The position numbers and the translations under genes are program-made. Of a stretch of DNA of 64,000 nucleotides, positions 55,311 to 63,664 are shown piece after piece. The stretch is from Exiguobacterium acetylicum (GTDB lineage Bacteria; Bacillota; Bacilli; Exiguobacteriales; Exiguobacteriaceae). Where the stretch lies: assembly GCF_019890935.1 (NCBI RefSeq), contig NZ_CP082333.1, positions 1,204,001-1,268,000 on the forward strand, read 5' to 3'. Under the pieces are notes generated by a model. It was not told the origin of the DNA, did no database searches, and was given only the letters and a program-made list of their open reading frames with translations. The first letter of the stretch is position 1. Each line of letters begins with the position of its first letter.

Positions 55311-55350
55311 CGTGATGATCCTATTCATTTAGGGATCATCACGTTTTTTT
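55311..55350 (+). terminator. Terminator of the ars operon
   Basis: CGTGATGATCC / GGATCATCACG, 11-bp perfect stem, loop of 11 bases, T7. Confidence 0.9.
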
Positions 55351-55430
55351 GTTGCCAAATCGTTAGAAATAGGATATTTTTAGTGTATCGGGAGACGATA
55401 TAACGGAAGACGTAGTAAGGAAGTGAGAAA

Positions 55431-55763
55431 ATGGAAAAAACAGTCCAGAAGACAGCATTAACAGAAGCTGTCTATTATATTTTACTGTCACTTCAACAAC
55501 CCCGTCATGGCTATGGCATCATGCAATTCGTCCAGGAGTTGAGCAACGATCGTGTCAAATTAGCTGCTGGTACGTTGTACGGCGCACTCAGCAGTCTGGT
55601 CGATAAAGGATGGATTGAAGCGATCGAGCAAGAAACAGGGCGAAAGAAAGAGTACATCATAACGAATCAGGGGCGGGAGAGATTACAGGTAGAGCTGGAT
55701 CGACTAAAAGAACTCGTGCGACATGGACAAGAAACGATGGGAGTGGATCAAGGTGAGCAGTAA
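55431..55763 (+). CDS. PadR-family regulator
   Basis: A 110-residue winged-helix regulator (YYILLSLQQPRHGYGIMQFV at the N-terminus, then LAAGTLYGALSSL). AAGGAAGTGAG upstream. Overlaps the following DUF2812 gene, the usual partner of PadR repressors. Confidence 0.88.
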   Translation: MEKTVQKTALTEAVYYILLSLQQPRHGYGIMQFVQELSNDRVKLAAGTLYGALSSLVDKGWIEAIEQETGRKKEYIITNQGRERLQVELDRLKELVRHGQETMGVDQGEQ

Positions 55764-56280
55764 AACGGTCTATCGCTTTTACGCTGATTATGCAAAAGAA
55801 GAAGTGTGGTTAAACGAGATGGCAAACAACGGCTGGTACTTACAGCAGTTTCGACTCGGACGTTATGTGTTCATCAAAGGTGAACCTGGTATGTACACGT
55901 ATCGAATCGAGTTATTAGAAAACATGCCAAAGCATCCGAAGTCGCAGGATTACTTTGCGTTTTTGGAAGAGATGGGCATCGAAGTCGTGGATACATCGTT
56001 CCGCTGGGTCTTCTTAAGAAAACGGACCTCGGATGAACCATTTCATTTGTACTCGGACTTTGATTCACAGATCCATCACGAACATCGGATTTTGCAACTC
56101 TATAAAGTCATTTTTTTCGTGAACATCATTGCAGTACTCATTAATTTGTTTAATCCGATTACCGACACGATGATCTGGTTCAACCTCGCGATCGTGACGG
56201 GTCTCTCATTCGTGATGCAACGCCACGAACGTAAAATTCAAACGTTACGTGGATTGCGTGCCATTGCGGAGCAGGATTAA
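55753..56280 (+). CDS. DUF2812 membrane protein
   Basis: A 175-residue DUF2812 protein. The N-terminal soluble part (KTVYRFYADYAKEEVWLNEM) is followed by two membrane segments near residues 118-155. GTG 55753 (GGGAG upstream) fits the family N-terminus better than ATG 55723. PadR-DUF2812 pairs respond to membrane stress in Bacilli. Confidence 0.75.
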   Translation: MSSKTVYRFYADYAKEEVWLNEMANNGWYLQQFRLGRYVFIKGEPGMYTYRIELLENMPKHPKSQDYFAFLEEMGIEVVDTSFRWVFLRKRTSDEPFHLYSDFDSQIHHEHRILQLYKVIFFVNIIAVLINLFNPITDTMIWFNLAIVTGLSFVMQRHERKIQTLRGLRAIAEQD

Positions 56281-56300
56281 ACGCATACAACCTGATTTTA

Positions 56301-56341
56301 AAATTCCTCACGTCTCTAAATGAAACGTGAGGAATTTTTTT
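56301..56341 (+). terminator. Terminator after the PadR-DUF2812 pair
   Basis: AAATTCCTCACGT / ACGTGAGGAATTT perfect stem with T-run. Confidence 0.88.
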
Positions 56342-56475
56342 GGTGGTTAGAGTTCAGGAGGATGTTGTAAAGTTGGTCAATTCGTCTAACAGTGTTGTAA
56401 GAAAGGCGTATTACATCGATCTAACAGTGTATAACTAGATAGAAGTAATTGTTTAAATCAACAAGTTAAGGGGTC

Positions 56476-57699
56476 ATGAATCGAATGGATAAGTCTATCC
56501 GTAAAAAGCGGATCTTTTTTAGTCTAGTGTTTTTTGTCAGTGGAAGTATTCTTTTAGCGACCTGGATGAAAGTGCAACAGGATCGTGCAAACGCAAAAAT
56601 TCTACCACGTTCTTCGATTACAGCCATCGATTTTAGTCCTCAACAAGACACCGTGATGTTGGTCTATCCAGGACAGGGACAAGGGAAAACGAATGATCCT
56701 GAACTTGCTTACAGTTCGATTGTCACGATCAACATGAAAGGACAGGTATTAAACGAACGTCAGATCCATGATCCTGCAATCACGAACATGACGCTTGTGC
56801 AAAAACCGAGTACGCCGAATGTGTTGTATGCCTCTGGCGCAGGATATCCGAATCACTTCCATACGTTCGATTTTACGAAACGACGGTTTGTTCAACATAG
56901 TGTGACGTATTTCAAACACGATCCCATGATGGAATCGATCAAACACTTTGGTCCGAATACATGGTTCAAGACGTTGAATTCATATAAAACCGGTACGCAG
57001 CGCTCGTCTCAAGGAACAGGATTTTCGCACACTTTTTCTAATTTTGATACAAAAGAAAACTATGAGACGCCTGCGCGATTCGAACCAGAAAACTCGATGA
57101 TGATTGAATTGAAGCAGCATTTAGCGTATGCCAGTATTGGTAGCGAAGATGAACAAGAAGAAAAAGCGGCGATGATTTTTTTGGATAAGCGGACTGAAAA
57201 ACCAGTCGTATATCGTAAAAGAGATGAGCCATATGCATACTCAGCACTTTATGGAAAGGATGATACGGCATACTTCGCTAGTACGGATGGCTGGATGATT
57301 CGGATTAATGAGGCAGGGCAACAAACCGAGCGATATTATCCGTTTCTTCAGAATACGAATTTTGATAGTACCGATCCGATTCGAATGATCGATGCAACAC
57401 AAGGGGTTCAAGTCGTTCAACAATTTTCTCGTGCTAATCAAAATCGGGATCACCACATTTTAGTCAAATGGACGTTCGGTCAATCGTTCTCGGTCCAGAA
57501 AATCAAACCGAAATTTTGGAAAGCAGACAAATGGTACAAGTACTTATATATTCATCCCAAGACGAAAAAATCATACTTCATCGAATTTGACCCTGAACAC
57601 CCGGATAAAGGGAAACTGCTCATTACGAATAAAAAGTATGAGTTGCTTCACGAGGTGCCGGTTGAAGGACCGATTGGAATCGACTTTGTGATTGAGTGA
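56476..57699 (+). CDS. Membrane-anchored protein of unknown function
   Basis: A 407-residue protein. One N-terminal membrane anchor (about residues 12-31) and a large outer domain of beta-strand-rich, repeat-like sequence that suggests a beta-propeller. No lipobox and no catalytic motif seen. AAGGGG precedes ATG 56476. Followed 18 bases later by another unknown gene. Confidence 0.6.
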   Translation: MNRMDKSIRKKRIFFSLVFFVSGSILLATWMKVQQDRANAKILPRSSITAIDFSPQQDTVMLVYPGQGQGKTNDPELAYSSIVTINMKGQVLNERQIHDPAITNMTLVQKPSTPNVLYASGAGYPNHFHTFDFTKRRFVQHSVTYFKHDPMMESIKHFGPNTWFKTLNSYKTGTQRSSQGTGFSHTFSNFDTKENYETPARFEPENSMMIELKQHLAYASIGSEDEQEEKAAMIFLDKRTEKPVVYRKRDEPYAYSALYGKDDTAYFASTDGWMIRINEAGQQTERYYPFLQNTNFDSTDPIRMIDATQGVQVVQQFSRANQNRDHHILVKWTFGQSFSVQKIKPKFWKADKWYKYLYIHPKTKKSYFIEFDPEHPDKGKLLITNKKYELLHEVPVEGPIGIDFVIE

Positions 57700-57717
57700 G
57701 GCAGGGGGAAAGATGTT

Positions 57718-58335
57718 TTGAATCGTATCGAGCGATTTGAATTTGAATTTGAAGAAAAAGCGGGAGACCGACTTCCGTTGTTCACGTATCTAGAGCAACA
57801 GCAATCAGATTGGTCTTCTTTACAAGATGATGAAGCGCGTGAGGGAAACTTTCACGTAAGTATGTGGATCAGTGGAGAGAAGATTTCCTGGTCATATGAC
57901 GTGCGAGAACGGGACGAAGTAACACAAGCATATCGGTTTAGCATTTTCATGCAACGCTGGAAAAACATCTGGGAATGGGATCAGCAGCGTCACTTGCTGA
58001 GTGGAAACGCATTTGGAATTCATCAAACACTAGCCGACTCCGTCAGGACATCTGCCAAGTCTGAAGCACATTTGGAAAGGGCATCGAACGAGCTTGCTGG
58101 CTACGATGCGGAAGGACTACTCTTTTATTTTGGTCCCGGACCGTGGGACGACTTTCAGGACGCAGATGATGAGCTGGATATGTTTCTCGAGTTCGATGAG
58201 ATCAACTCAAAAGAGAAGATGCGTACGGAAGGGCTGTATTTTGATTACGATACCCAGCGCTGGATCGACATTCCGGCGTCGTTACCCGTCATTGGTGAGA
58301 CGATGCTCGTGATGTATCGCCAACTATACGAATGA
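57718..58335 (+). CDS. Acidic cytoplasmic protein of unknown function
   Basis: A 205-residue acidic protein, no signal or membrane segment. The start is TTG 57718, eight bases after AGGGGGA; the nearby ATG at 57713 is out of frame and stops at once. I do not recognise a family. Confidence 0.62.
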   Translation: MNRIERFEFEFEEKAGDRLPLFTYLEQQQSDWSSLQDDEAREGNFHVSMWISGEKISWSYDVRERDEVTQAYRFSIFMQRWKNIWEWDQQRHLLSGNAFGIHQTLADSVRTSAKSEAHLERASNELAGYDAEGLLFYFGPGPWDDFQDADDELDMFLEFDEINSKEKMRTEGLYFDYDTQRWIDIPASLPVIGETMLVMYRQLYE

Positions 58336-58349
58336 TTCATTTGGTCAAA

Positions 58350-58386
58350 AAAAGCTCACGACTCGGAAATTGAGACGTGAGCTTTT
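58350..58386. terminator. Bidirectional terminator
   Basis: AAAAGCTCACG / CGTGAGCTTTT stem, with an inner CTC/GAG; A-run and T-run at its foot. Confidence 0.85.
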
Positions 58387-58389
58387 GTA

Positions 58390-59028
58390 TTAGAATAATT
58401 CGTTGATCGGTGTGTCACCTTCGAGCAGTGTGACGACTTGCTTCGACGCCTTGTCGTGACCGATTGCAGCTAGAATAACGCGTGCGACATCCTCACGCGG
58501 AATTTTTTTAGTTGCTTGCTCGGACGGATCCGTCGTGACGTTTCCTGTGCCAGCTTCATCGGATAGTCCGCCTGGGCGAAGAATCGTGTAGTTAAGTGAC
58601 GATTCCTTCAGGACACGATCCGCGTAGCGTTTTGCAATGTAATACGGCTTCATGCTGTCAGACCATGTTTCCGGCGAATCGGCATTCAAGGCACTGACCA
58701 TGATGAACTGTTTTGCATTGATTGCTTCCGCTGCTTCAATCGCTTTGACAGCACCGTCGAAATCGATCAGCATCGTCTTGTCCGCTCCTGTGTGACCGCC
58801 GGATCCTGCCGTAAAGATGACGACATCTGATCCTTGTAATGCATCCGTGATCGTCGCGACGTCCGCTTCCAGATCGATATGGACCGGGGTATGACCTAAT
58901 TTCTCAAAATCACTGAACTGGTCCTTGGAACGTAATCCTACTTTGACATCGTGCTCCGAATCCTGCAGTAAGCGAGCAGCGTGACGACCTACTTTACCAT
59001 TTGCACCAATGATGAAAATCTGACTCAT
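58390..59028 (-). CDS. NAD(P)-binding reductase, YhfK-like
   Basis: A 212-residue Rossmann protein of the NmrA/SDR-a type. GANGKVG near residues 8-14 binds the cofactor and YYIAKRYAD carries a YxxxK. B. subtilis YhfK is the closest named relative I can recall. ATG 59028 with GGAGGAATGG upstream. Confidence 0.82.
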   Translation of the reverse strand: MSQIFIIGANGKVGRHAARLLQDSEHDVKVGLRSKDQFSDFEKLGHTPVHIDLEADVATITDALQGSDVVIFTAGSGGHTGADKTMLIDFDGAVKAIEAAEAINAKQFIMVSALNADSPETWSDSMKPYYIAKRYADRVLKESSLNYTILRPGGLSDEAGTGNVTTDPSEQATKKIPREDVARVILAAIGHDKASKQVVTLLEGDTPINELF

Positions 59029-59213
59029 GTTCCATTCCTCCATTTCACGATTTGATGATTCTGTTTCAGTATGGAAAAGACGAAGGGATTCTGTAAAGAG
59101 AGACGACTTGTAGAACTGTAACCGTCATCAAAATATCTTTTTAATGCTTTTATGCATAAAATCATCAAATTATCTTGAAATCACGTGTAAGTGTGGTAGG
59201 ATAATGACTATTA

Positions 59214-59264
59214 CCCACACCGAAAATCATTTGGGTTAAATTGTAGCAATATTCGGTGAATGGG
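59214..59264 (+). promoter_or_regulatory. Structured 5' leader before the PheC-like pair
   Basis: CACCGAA (59218-59224) pairs with TTCGGTG (59252-59258), extended by CCCA (59214-59217) with TGGG (59261-59264) across an AA bulge. The loop is 27 bases. The structure ends 28 bases before the start codon. It matches no riboswitch class I know. Confidence 0.4.
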
Positions 59265-59292
59265 CAACGACGAAACAGAAAGGAGAGGTACG

Positions 59293-60123
59293 ATGAGAAA
59301 GAAACCATGGCTACTGGCAGGACTTGTTTTGACAGGCGTTGCCGCTTGGACGATTTGGAATCAACAGACGGATGCCAAAGCACATGACATCTTCGAAGAC
59401 CACAAGCTGGTCGTCGGGACGACGGGGGATTATAAGCCCTTTACATACTGGAACGAGGAACGGAATCGTTATCAAGGCTTTGATATCGATGTCATCCAAG
59501 CGTTCGCCAAAGCAACAAATCTTGATGTGACGTTCGTCAAGACGACATGGCCGACATTATCGGAGGATACGAAATCAGGCAAGTTTGATATCGCTGTCGG
59601 TGGCATCACGAAGAAAGTCGAGCGCGAGGTCGTCGGAGACTTTACATCGTCGTATTTCTCCTTTCAAAAAGCACCGCTTGTAAAGAAGAAAGATGTCGAA
59701 CGCTTGAATTCGCTCGCTGCAATCAATGATCCAGCAGTCAAAATCGGTGTCAATCCGGGTGGCACGAACGAAGCGTTCGTGAAGAAGCATTTTTCGAAGG
59801 CAGATGTGACCGTCTTTGAGAACAACTTGGACATCCCGAAAGCCGTAAAAAGCGGACAAGTCGATGTCATGGTGACGGACGACATCGAGGCGTTGCATTA
59901 CGCGACAGAACTCGATCTTGCGGTGCCGAAACTGACAGAGGCATGGGAACCAGCCGAGATGGCATATTTGATGAAACCGGACCAAAAACAGCTTGGAGAC
60001 GTTTTCCGAGTCTGGATTGAAAGTGCAGAGGGGCAAGAACAAGTTCAAAAATTGAAGAAAAAATGGAACATCGTCTCGACACTTGAGACGGTCGGAGCGA
60101 AAGGAGCGGGAGCACATGAGTAA
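59293..60123 (+). CDS. Exported PheC-like/SBP-family protein, copy 1
   Basis: A 276-residue protein with an N-terminal signal or anchor (about residues 6-22) and a family 3 solute-binding fold. The residues GTTGDYKPF (42-50), TTWPTL (84-89), FQKAPL (124-129), NPGGTNE (154-160) and DVMVTDDIEA (191-200) closely follow the pattern of cyclohexadienyl dehydratase PheC, including candidate catalytic K126 and E199 and W86. No lipobox, and no permease or ATPase gene nearby. An amino-acid-binding role is the alternative. AGGAGAGG precedes the ATG. Confidence 0.72.
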   Translation: MRKKPWLLAGLVLTGVAAWTIWNQQTDAKAHDIFEDHKLVVGTTGDYKPFTYWNEERNRYQGFDIDVIQAFAKATNLDVTFVKTTWPTLSEDTKSGKFDIAVGGITKKVEREVVGDFTSSYFSFQKAPLVKKKDVERLNSLAAINDPAVKIGVNPGGTNEAFVKKHFSKADVTVFENNLDIPKAVKSGQVDVMVTDDIEALHYATELDLAVPKLTEAWEPAEMAYLMKPDQKQLGDVFRVWIESAEGQEQVQKLKKKWNIVSTLETVGAKGAGAHE

Positions 60124-60913
60124 ATGGGGATGGATCGTCGTTGGAGGTGGCGTTCTGTTTGCGAGCTTACTGACGCTATGGCAAGCGGAGCAACCACGAC
60201 GTGTACAAGCGAAGAATGTCTTTGCGACGAAAAAAATCGTCGTCGGAACGACTGGGGATTACAAACCATTCACGTACTTGAACCGGAAGACGAACGAGTA
60301 TGAAGGGTTCGATATCGAAGTGATCCGTTCTTTCGCGAAGACGACCGGTATCGATGTCGAATTCGTTCCGACGACATGGCCCACGCTATCTGCTGATCTT
60401 GCTAGCGGGAAATTCGATATGGTCGTCGGGGGCGTAACGAAGAACATCGAGCGCGAGATCATCGGTGACTTCACGTCGAGTTATCTGTCGTTCCAAAAGA
60501 CACCGCTCGTCCGTAAAGAAGATGCTAAACGTCTTGCTTCGATCGAACAAATCAATCGTCCAGATGTGACGATTGGTCTAAATCCAGGCGGAACGAATGA
60601 ACAATTCGTCCGTAAGACGTTCACGAAGGCGAAGATCGTCATGTATGAACAGAATCTTGACATCCCGCACGCGGTCGCGTCAGGCGAAGTTGATGTCATG
60701 ATCACCGATACGGTCGAGGCGATTCATTATGAAGCGCTCGACAAACGACTCGCAGCACCAAGAATTCAAGAAAAGTGGATTCCGGCGGAGAAGAGCTACC
60801 TCGTTCGAGAGTCGGAAGGAGACGTCGTCGATGTTTTCAATCTGTGGATGCAGTCATATGAAGGTCAGGAAGAGATGGAGCAATTAAAAGAGAAATGGCA
60901 AGTGGCGTCTTAA
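60116..60913 (+). CDS. Exported PheC-like/SBP-family protein, copy 2
   Basis: A 265-residue paralogue of copy 1, overlapping its stop (ATG at 60116, AAAGGAG upstream). It has an N-terminal anchor (about residues 4-22) and the same PheC-like residues: GTTGDYKPF (44-52), W88, K128, NPGGTNE (156-162), E201. The two are clearly a tandem duplication and are co-transcribed, ending at a good terminator. Confidence 0.72.
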   Translation: MSKWGWIVVGGGVLFASLLTLWQAEQPRRVQAKNVFATKKIVVGTTGDYKPFTYLNRKTNEYEGFDIEVIRSFAKTTGIDVEFVPTTWPTLSADLASGKFDMVVGGVTKNIEREIIGDFTSSYLSFQKTPLVRKEDAKRLASIEQINRPDVTIGLNPGGTNEQFVRKTFTKAKIVMYEQNLDIPHAVASGEVDVMITDTVEAIHYEALDKRLAAPRIQEKWIPAEKSYLVRESEGDVVDVFNLWMQSYEGQEEMEQLKEKWQVAS

Positions 60914-60917
60914 GTGG

Positions 60918-60954
60918 ATCGTGTCTCCTGACAGTAGGAGGCACGATTTTTTCG
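60918..60954 (+). terminator. Terminator after the PheC-like pair
   Basis: ATCGTGTCTCCT / AGGAGGCACGAT stem with one T-G pair, 6-base loop, T6. Confidence 0.88.
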
Positions 60955-61015
60955 TAACAGGAATCTAATGAGAAAGGGCGAACAAGTATGTAGAAGCAAA
61001 TTAGGAGGAATCAAT

Positions 61016-61303
61016 ATGTTGAAAAACGTGTCAGCGAGACAATGGCTCATCATGACCGCTCTTTTTGCTGGTATCACTTACACATGGATTGTCATCGGAG
61101 AGTCATGGATTAATTCTACGTTGTTATTTGGAGGGGCGCTTATATTTACAAGTGGTGCAGTGCTCTCATTTAGTCTCGCGTTAGCCCGAACTGTTCGATT
61201 AACAGGAATCGGATTAACGATGATGCTGGTGTCGATCGTTACAACGCTCGTGGTATCCGCTAGCGTCGTTTATGGCGTGTATATTTGGGCGGAAAGCATC
61301 TAA
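61016..61303 (+). CDS. Small membrane protein of unknown function
   Basis: A 95-residue protein with three predicted membrane segments (about 10-28, 36-55, 65-88). ATG 61016 with TTAGGAGGAA upstream. Ends at a 17-bp terminator. No family recognised. Confidence 0.62.
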   Translation: MLKNVSARQWLIMTALFAGITYTWIVIGESWINSTLLFGGALIFTSGAVLSFSLALARTVRLTGIGLTMMLVSIVTTLVVSASVVYGVYIWAESI

Positions 61304-61305
61304 AC

Positions 61306-61342
61306 AAAGTAAGAACTCTTTTTTGAAAAGAGTTCTTACTTT
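61306..61342. terminator. Terminator after the small membrane gene
   Basis: 17-bp perfect stem AAAGTAAGAACTCTTTT / AAAAGAGTTCTTACTTT with loop TTG. Confidence 0.9.
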
Positions 61343-61352
61343 TATGTTTTTA

Positions 61353-61366
61353 TCGAAACGTTTCGA
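61353..61366 (+). promoter_or_regulatory. LacI-type palindrome, distal operator of the GH3 operon
   Basis: TCGAAACGTTTCGA, a perfect 14-bp palindrome differing from the maltose-island operator only in its outermost pair. It lies 63 bp (centre to centre) upstream of the promoter operator, a spacing of about six helical turns suitable for looping. Confidence 0.68.
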
Positions 61367-61387
61367 AAGAAAGGTTGAAGATTTTTA

Positions 61388-61401
61388 TGAAAGCGCTTAT
61401 A
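61388..61401 (+). promoter_or_regulatory. cre-like site before the GH3 gene
   Basis: TGAAAGCGCTTATA matches the cre consensus except at position 13. It lies between the two LacI-type palindromes, so carbon catabolite control of the operon is likely. Confidence 0.55.
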
Positions 61402-61404
61402 ATT

Positions 61405-61433
61405 TTGATTAACAGGTGAAACGTTTCGATAAA
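61405..61433 (+). promoter_or_regulatory. GH3 operon promoter with operator in the spacer
   Basis: -35 TTGATT (61405-61410), a 17-bp spacer and a GATAAA (61428-61433) as -10. The operator GTGAAACGTTTCGA (61416-61429) fills the spacer, the same design as at malE and the GH65 promoter. Confidence 0.68.
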
Positions 61434-61459
61434 ATTTAGGGGATAAGAGGTGCTGATAG

Positions 61460-63664
61460 ATGAACGTTGAAACTTTACTACAGCAAATGACGCTACAGGA
61501 AAAAATCGGACAGCTCGTTCAAATTCTCCCTTCTGTCTATGATCCACAGACATCCGATACTGTGACTGGACCAGTAGCTCAACTAATGGAGGAAAGTGGT
61601 CTGACAGAGGACAACCGTTATGAATTGGGATCTGTCATAGGAATTCATCAAGCAGAACAGGCATTTCGCATTCAGCAAAATTATTTAAAACATAATCGAT
61701 TAGGAATTCCATTATTGTTCATGGCGGATATCGTTCATGGTCATCGAACGATTTATCCAGTTCCGTTGGCGCTTGCTTCTATGTGGGATAGTGACGAAGT
61801 GGAAATGATGGCGCGTCAATCTGCTATCGAAGCAACAGCTTCGGGACTGCATGTTACTTTTTCGCCAATGGTGGATCTTGTACGTGATGCGCGTTGGGGG
61901 CGTGTCATGGAATCGACAGGTGAGGATGTTTGGCTCAATGGAGAATATGCGGCAGCATTCGTACGTGGTTATCAATCAGAGGATTTAAAACAAGCTGATT
62001 CTTTAGCAGCTTGCGTCAAGCATTTTGCGGCTTACGGTGCCGCTGAAGGTGGTCGTGATTACAATACGGTTGATATGTCGGATCGTGAATTACGAGAGTT
62101 TTATTTACCGGCTTATCTACGGGCAATCGAAGCGGGTGCCCGACTCATCATGACAAGCTTCAACGTCGTTGATGGTGTTCCCGCAACAGCTAGTACGTAT
62201 CTGTTACGTCAAATTCTTCGAAAAGAGTGGGAGTTTGACGGGGTCACGATTTCGGATTGGTCTTCTATTAAGGAATTAATCCAGCATGGTGTCGCGGGTT
62301 CGCTTGCTGAAGCTGGAGAAAAAGGAATCAAGGCGGGCGTCGATATCGATATGATGTCAGGTGCTTACTTAAATCATTTGGAACAACAGATTGATGATCA
62401 AGTCGTTTCGATGGACTTATTAGACGAAGCAGTACGCAGAATACTTATGTTAAAGCAAGATCTTGGGTTGTTTGAAAATCCTTATCGTGGCATTGATCCT
62501 GAACTTGAGAAAAGAGTCCACTTATCTGAAGGTCATCGGAATACAGCACGGCGTTTAGCTGAAAAAAGTTGTGTCTTACTGAAAAATAATCAAGTCCTGC
62601 CATTAGCAGACGATCAGCGGATCGCGTTGATTGGACCTTTTGCTGCTTCAACGGATGTACTTGGTCCATGGGCAGGCAACGGAAAACGTGAAGAAGCGGT
62701 TTCCATTCGAGAGGCGTTTGATGAAGCGAACATTGATTATGTTTTTGCAGAAGGATCAACGATTGATACGGAAATTGACTGGGATCAGGCGATGGAAGTA
62801 GCGGCGCAAGCAGATGTGATTCTTATAGCTTTAGGTGAAGCGTCTTGGATGAGTGGAGAAGCCGGAAGTCGAACGGACATCCGTTTGCCGAAAACACAAC
62901 GCGATGGATTGGCAAGACTTGCGACACTTGGAAAGCCGATCGTGACCGTGCTATTCAACGGGCGACCACTCGATCTTCGAGATGTCGTTAATCATTCCGA
63001 TGCAGTGCTTGAAGCATGGTATCCGGGAACAGAGTCAGGACGAGCGATTCACCGTTTATTATATGGTCACGTGATTCCTTCTGGAAAACTAACGATTTCA
63101 TTTCCGTATCATGTCGGTCAGTTGCCATTACGTTACGATACCTTACCGACGGGGCGACCGATGACGATCGAAGGCGCTGATCCACGCTATACAAGCAAAT
63201 ACCTGGACGCTCCAAATGAAGCGCTATTTCCATTTGGTTTTGGATTAAGTTATAGCGATTTTACCTATACGCAGTTAAGACTATATGAGCAGCCGCAGGG
63301 AACTACATGGGAAGCATCCGTTATTGTTACGAACGATGGCGCATTAGATGCGGAAGAAATCGTTCAATGGTATATGCAAGATCCAGTTGCTGACGTGTCA
63401 CGTCCCTTACGTCAATTAAAAGGATATGAACGCGTTCTTGTGAAAGCAGGTTCCAGTCGAGAAGTGACATTCCGTATCGATGCTTCGATGCTAATGTATC
63501 AACATCCGGATGGTTCGGTTAAAGCGGATGCTGGTGAATTCATTCTCTATGTTGGTACGGATAGTACATGTGCATTACATGAAAAATTTTGGTTGAAACA
63601 GACCGTTGAAAAGGGGCAATTTGATGAACACATTAACGACCGTTCCACATCTACGACACGATGA
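61460..63664 (+). CDS. GH3 beta-glucosidase
   Basis: A 734-residue cytoplasmic GH3 enzyme with the (alpha/beta)8 barrel, the alpha/beta sandwich and a fibronectin-III-like C-terminal domain (about 640-720). The nucleophile is D266 in TISDWSS; KHFAAYGAAEGGRDY (187-201) is the conserved loop. No signal peptide. Its partner is a GH94-like phosphorylase that overlaps its end by 41 bases, which suggests it acts on beta-1,2-gluco-oligosaccharides such as sophorose, as recalled for Listeria Lin1840. Confidence 0.85.
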   Translation: MNVETLLQQMTLQEKIGQLVQILPSVYDPQTSDTVTGPVAQLMEESGLTEDNRYELGSVIGIHQAEQAFRIQQNYLKHNRLGIPLLFMADIVHGHRTIYPVPLALASMWDSDEVEMMARQSAIEATASGLHVTFSPMVDLVRDARWGRVMESTGEDVWLNGEYAAAFVRGYQSEDLKQADSLAACVKHFAAYGAAEGGRDYNTVDMSDRELREFYLPAYLRAIEAGARLIMTSFNVVDGVPATASTYLLRQILRKEWEFDGVTISDWSSIKELIQHGVAGSLAEAGEKGIKAGVDIDMMSGAYLNHLEQQIDDQVVSMDLLDEAVRRILMLKQDLGLFENPYRGIDPELEKRVHLSEGHRNTARRLAEKSCVLLKNNQVLPLADDQRIALIGPFAASTDVLGPWAGNGKREEAVSIREAFDEANIDYVFAEGSTIDTEIDWDQAMEVAAQADVILIALGEASWMSGEAGSRTDIRLPKTQRDGLARLATLGKPIVTVLFNGRPLDLRDVVNHSDAVLEAWYPGTESGRAIHRLLYGHVIPSGKLTISFPYHVGQLPLRYDTLPTGRPMTIEGADPRYTSKYLDAPNEALFPFGFGLSYSDFTYTQLRLYEQPQGTTWEASVIVTNDGALDAEEIVQWYMQDPVADVSRPLRQLKGYERVLVKAGSSREVTFRIDASMLMYQHPDGSVKADAGEFILYVGTDSTCALHEKFWLKQTVEKGQFDEHINDRSTSTTR

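Noticed and set aside
59293-60913. Amino-acid ABC transporter operon
   Set aside because: Two binding-protein-like genes are present but no permease or ATPase gene, and neither has a lipobox.
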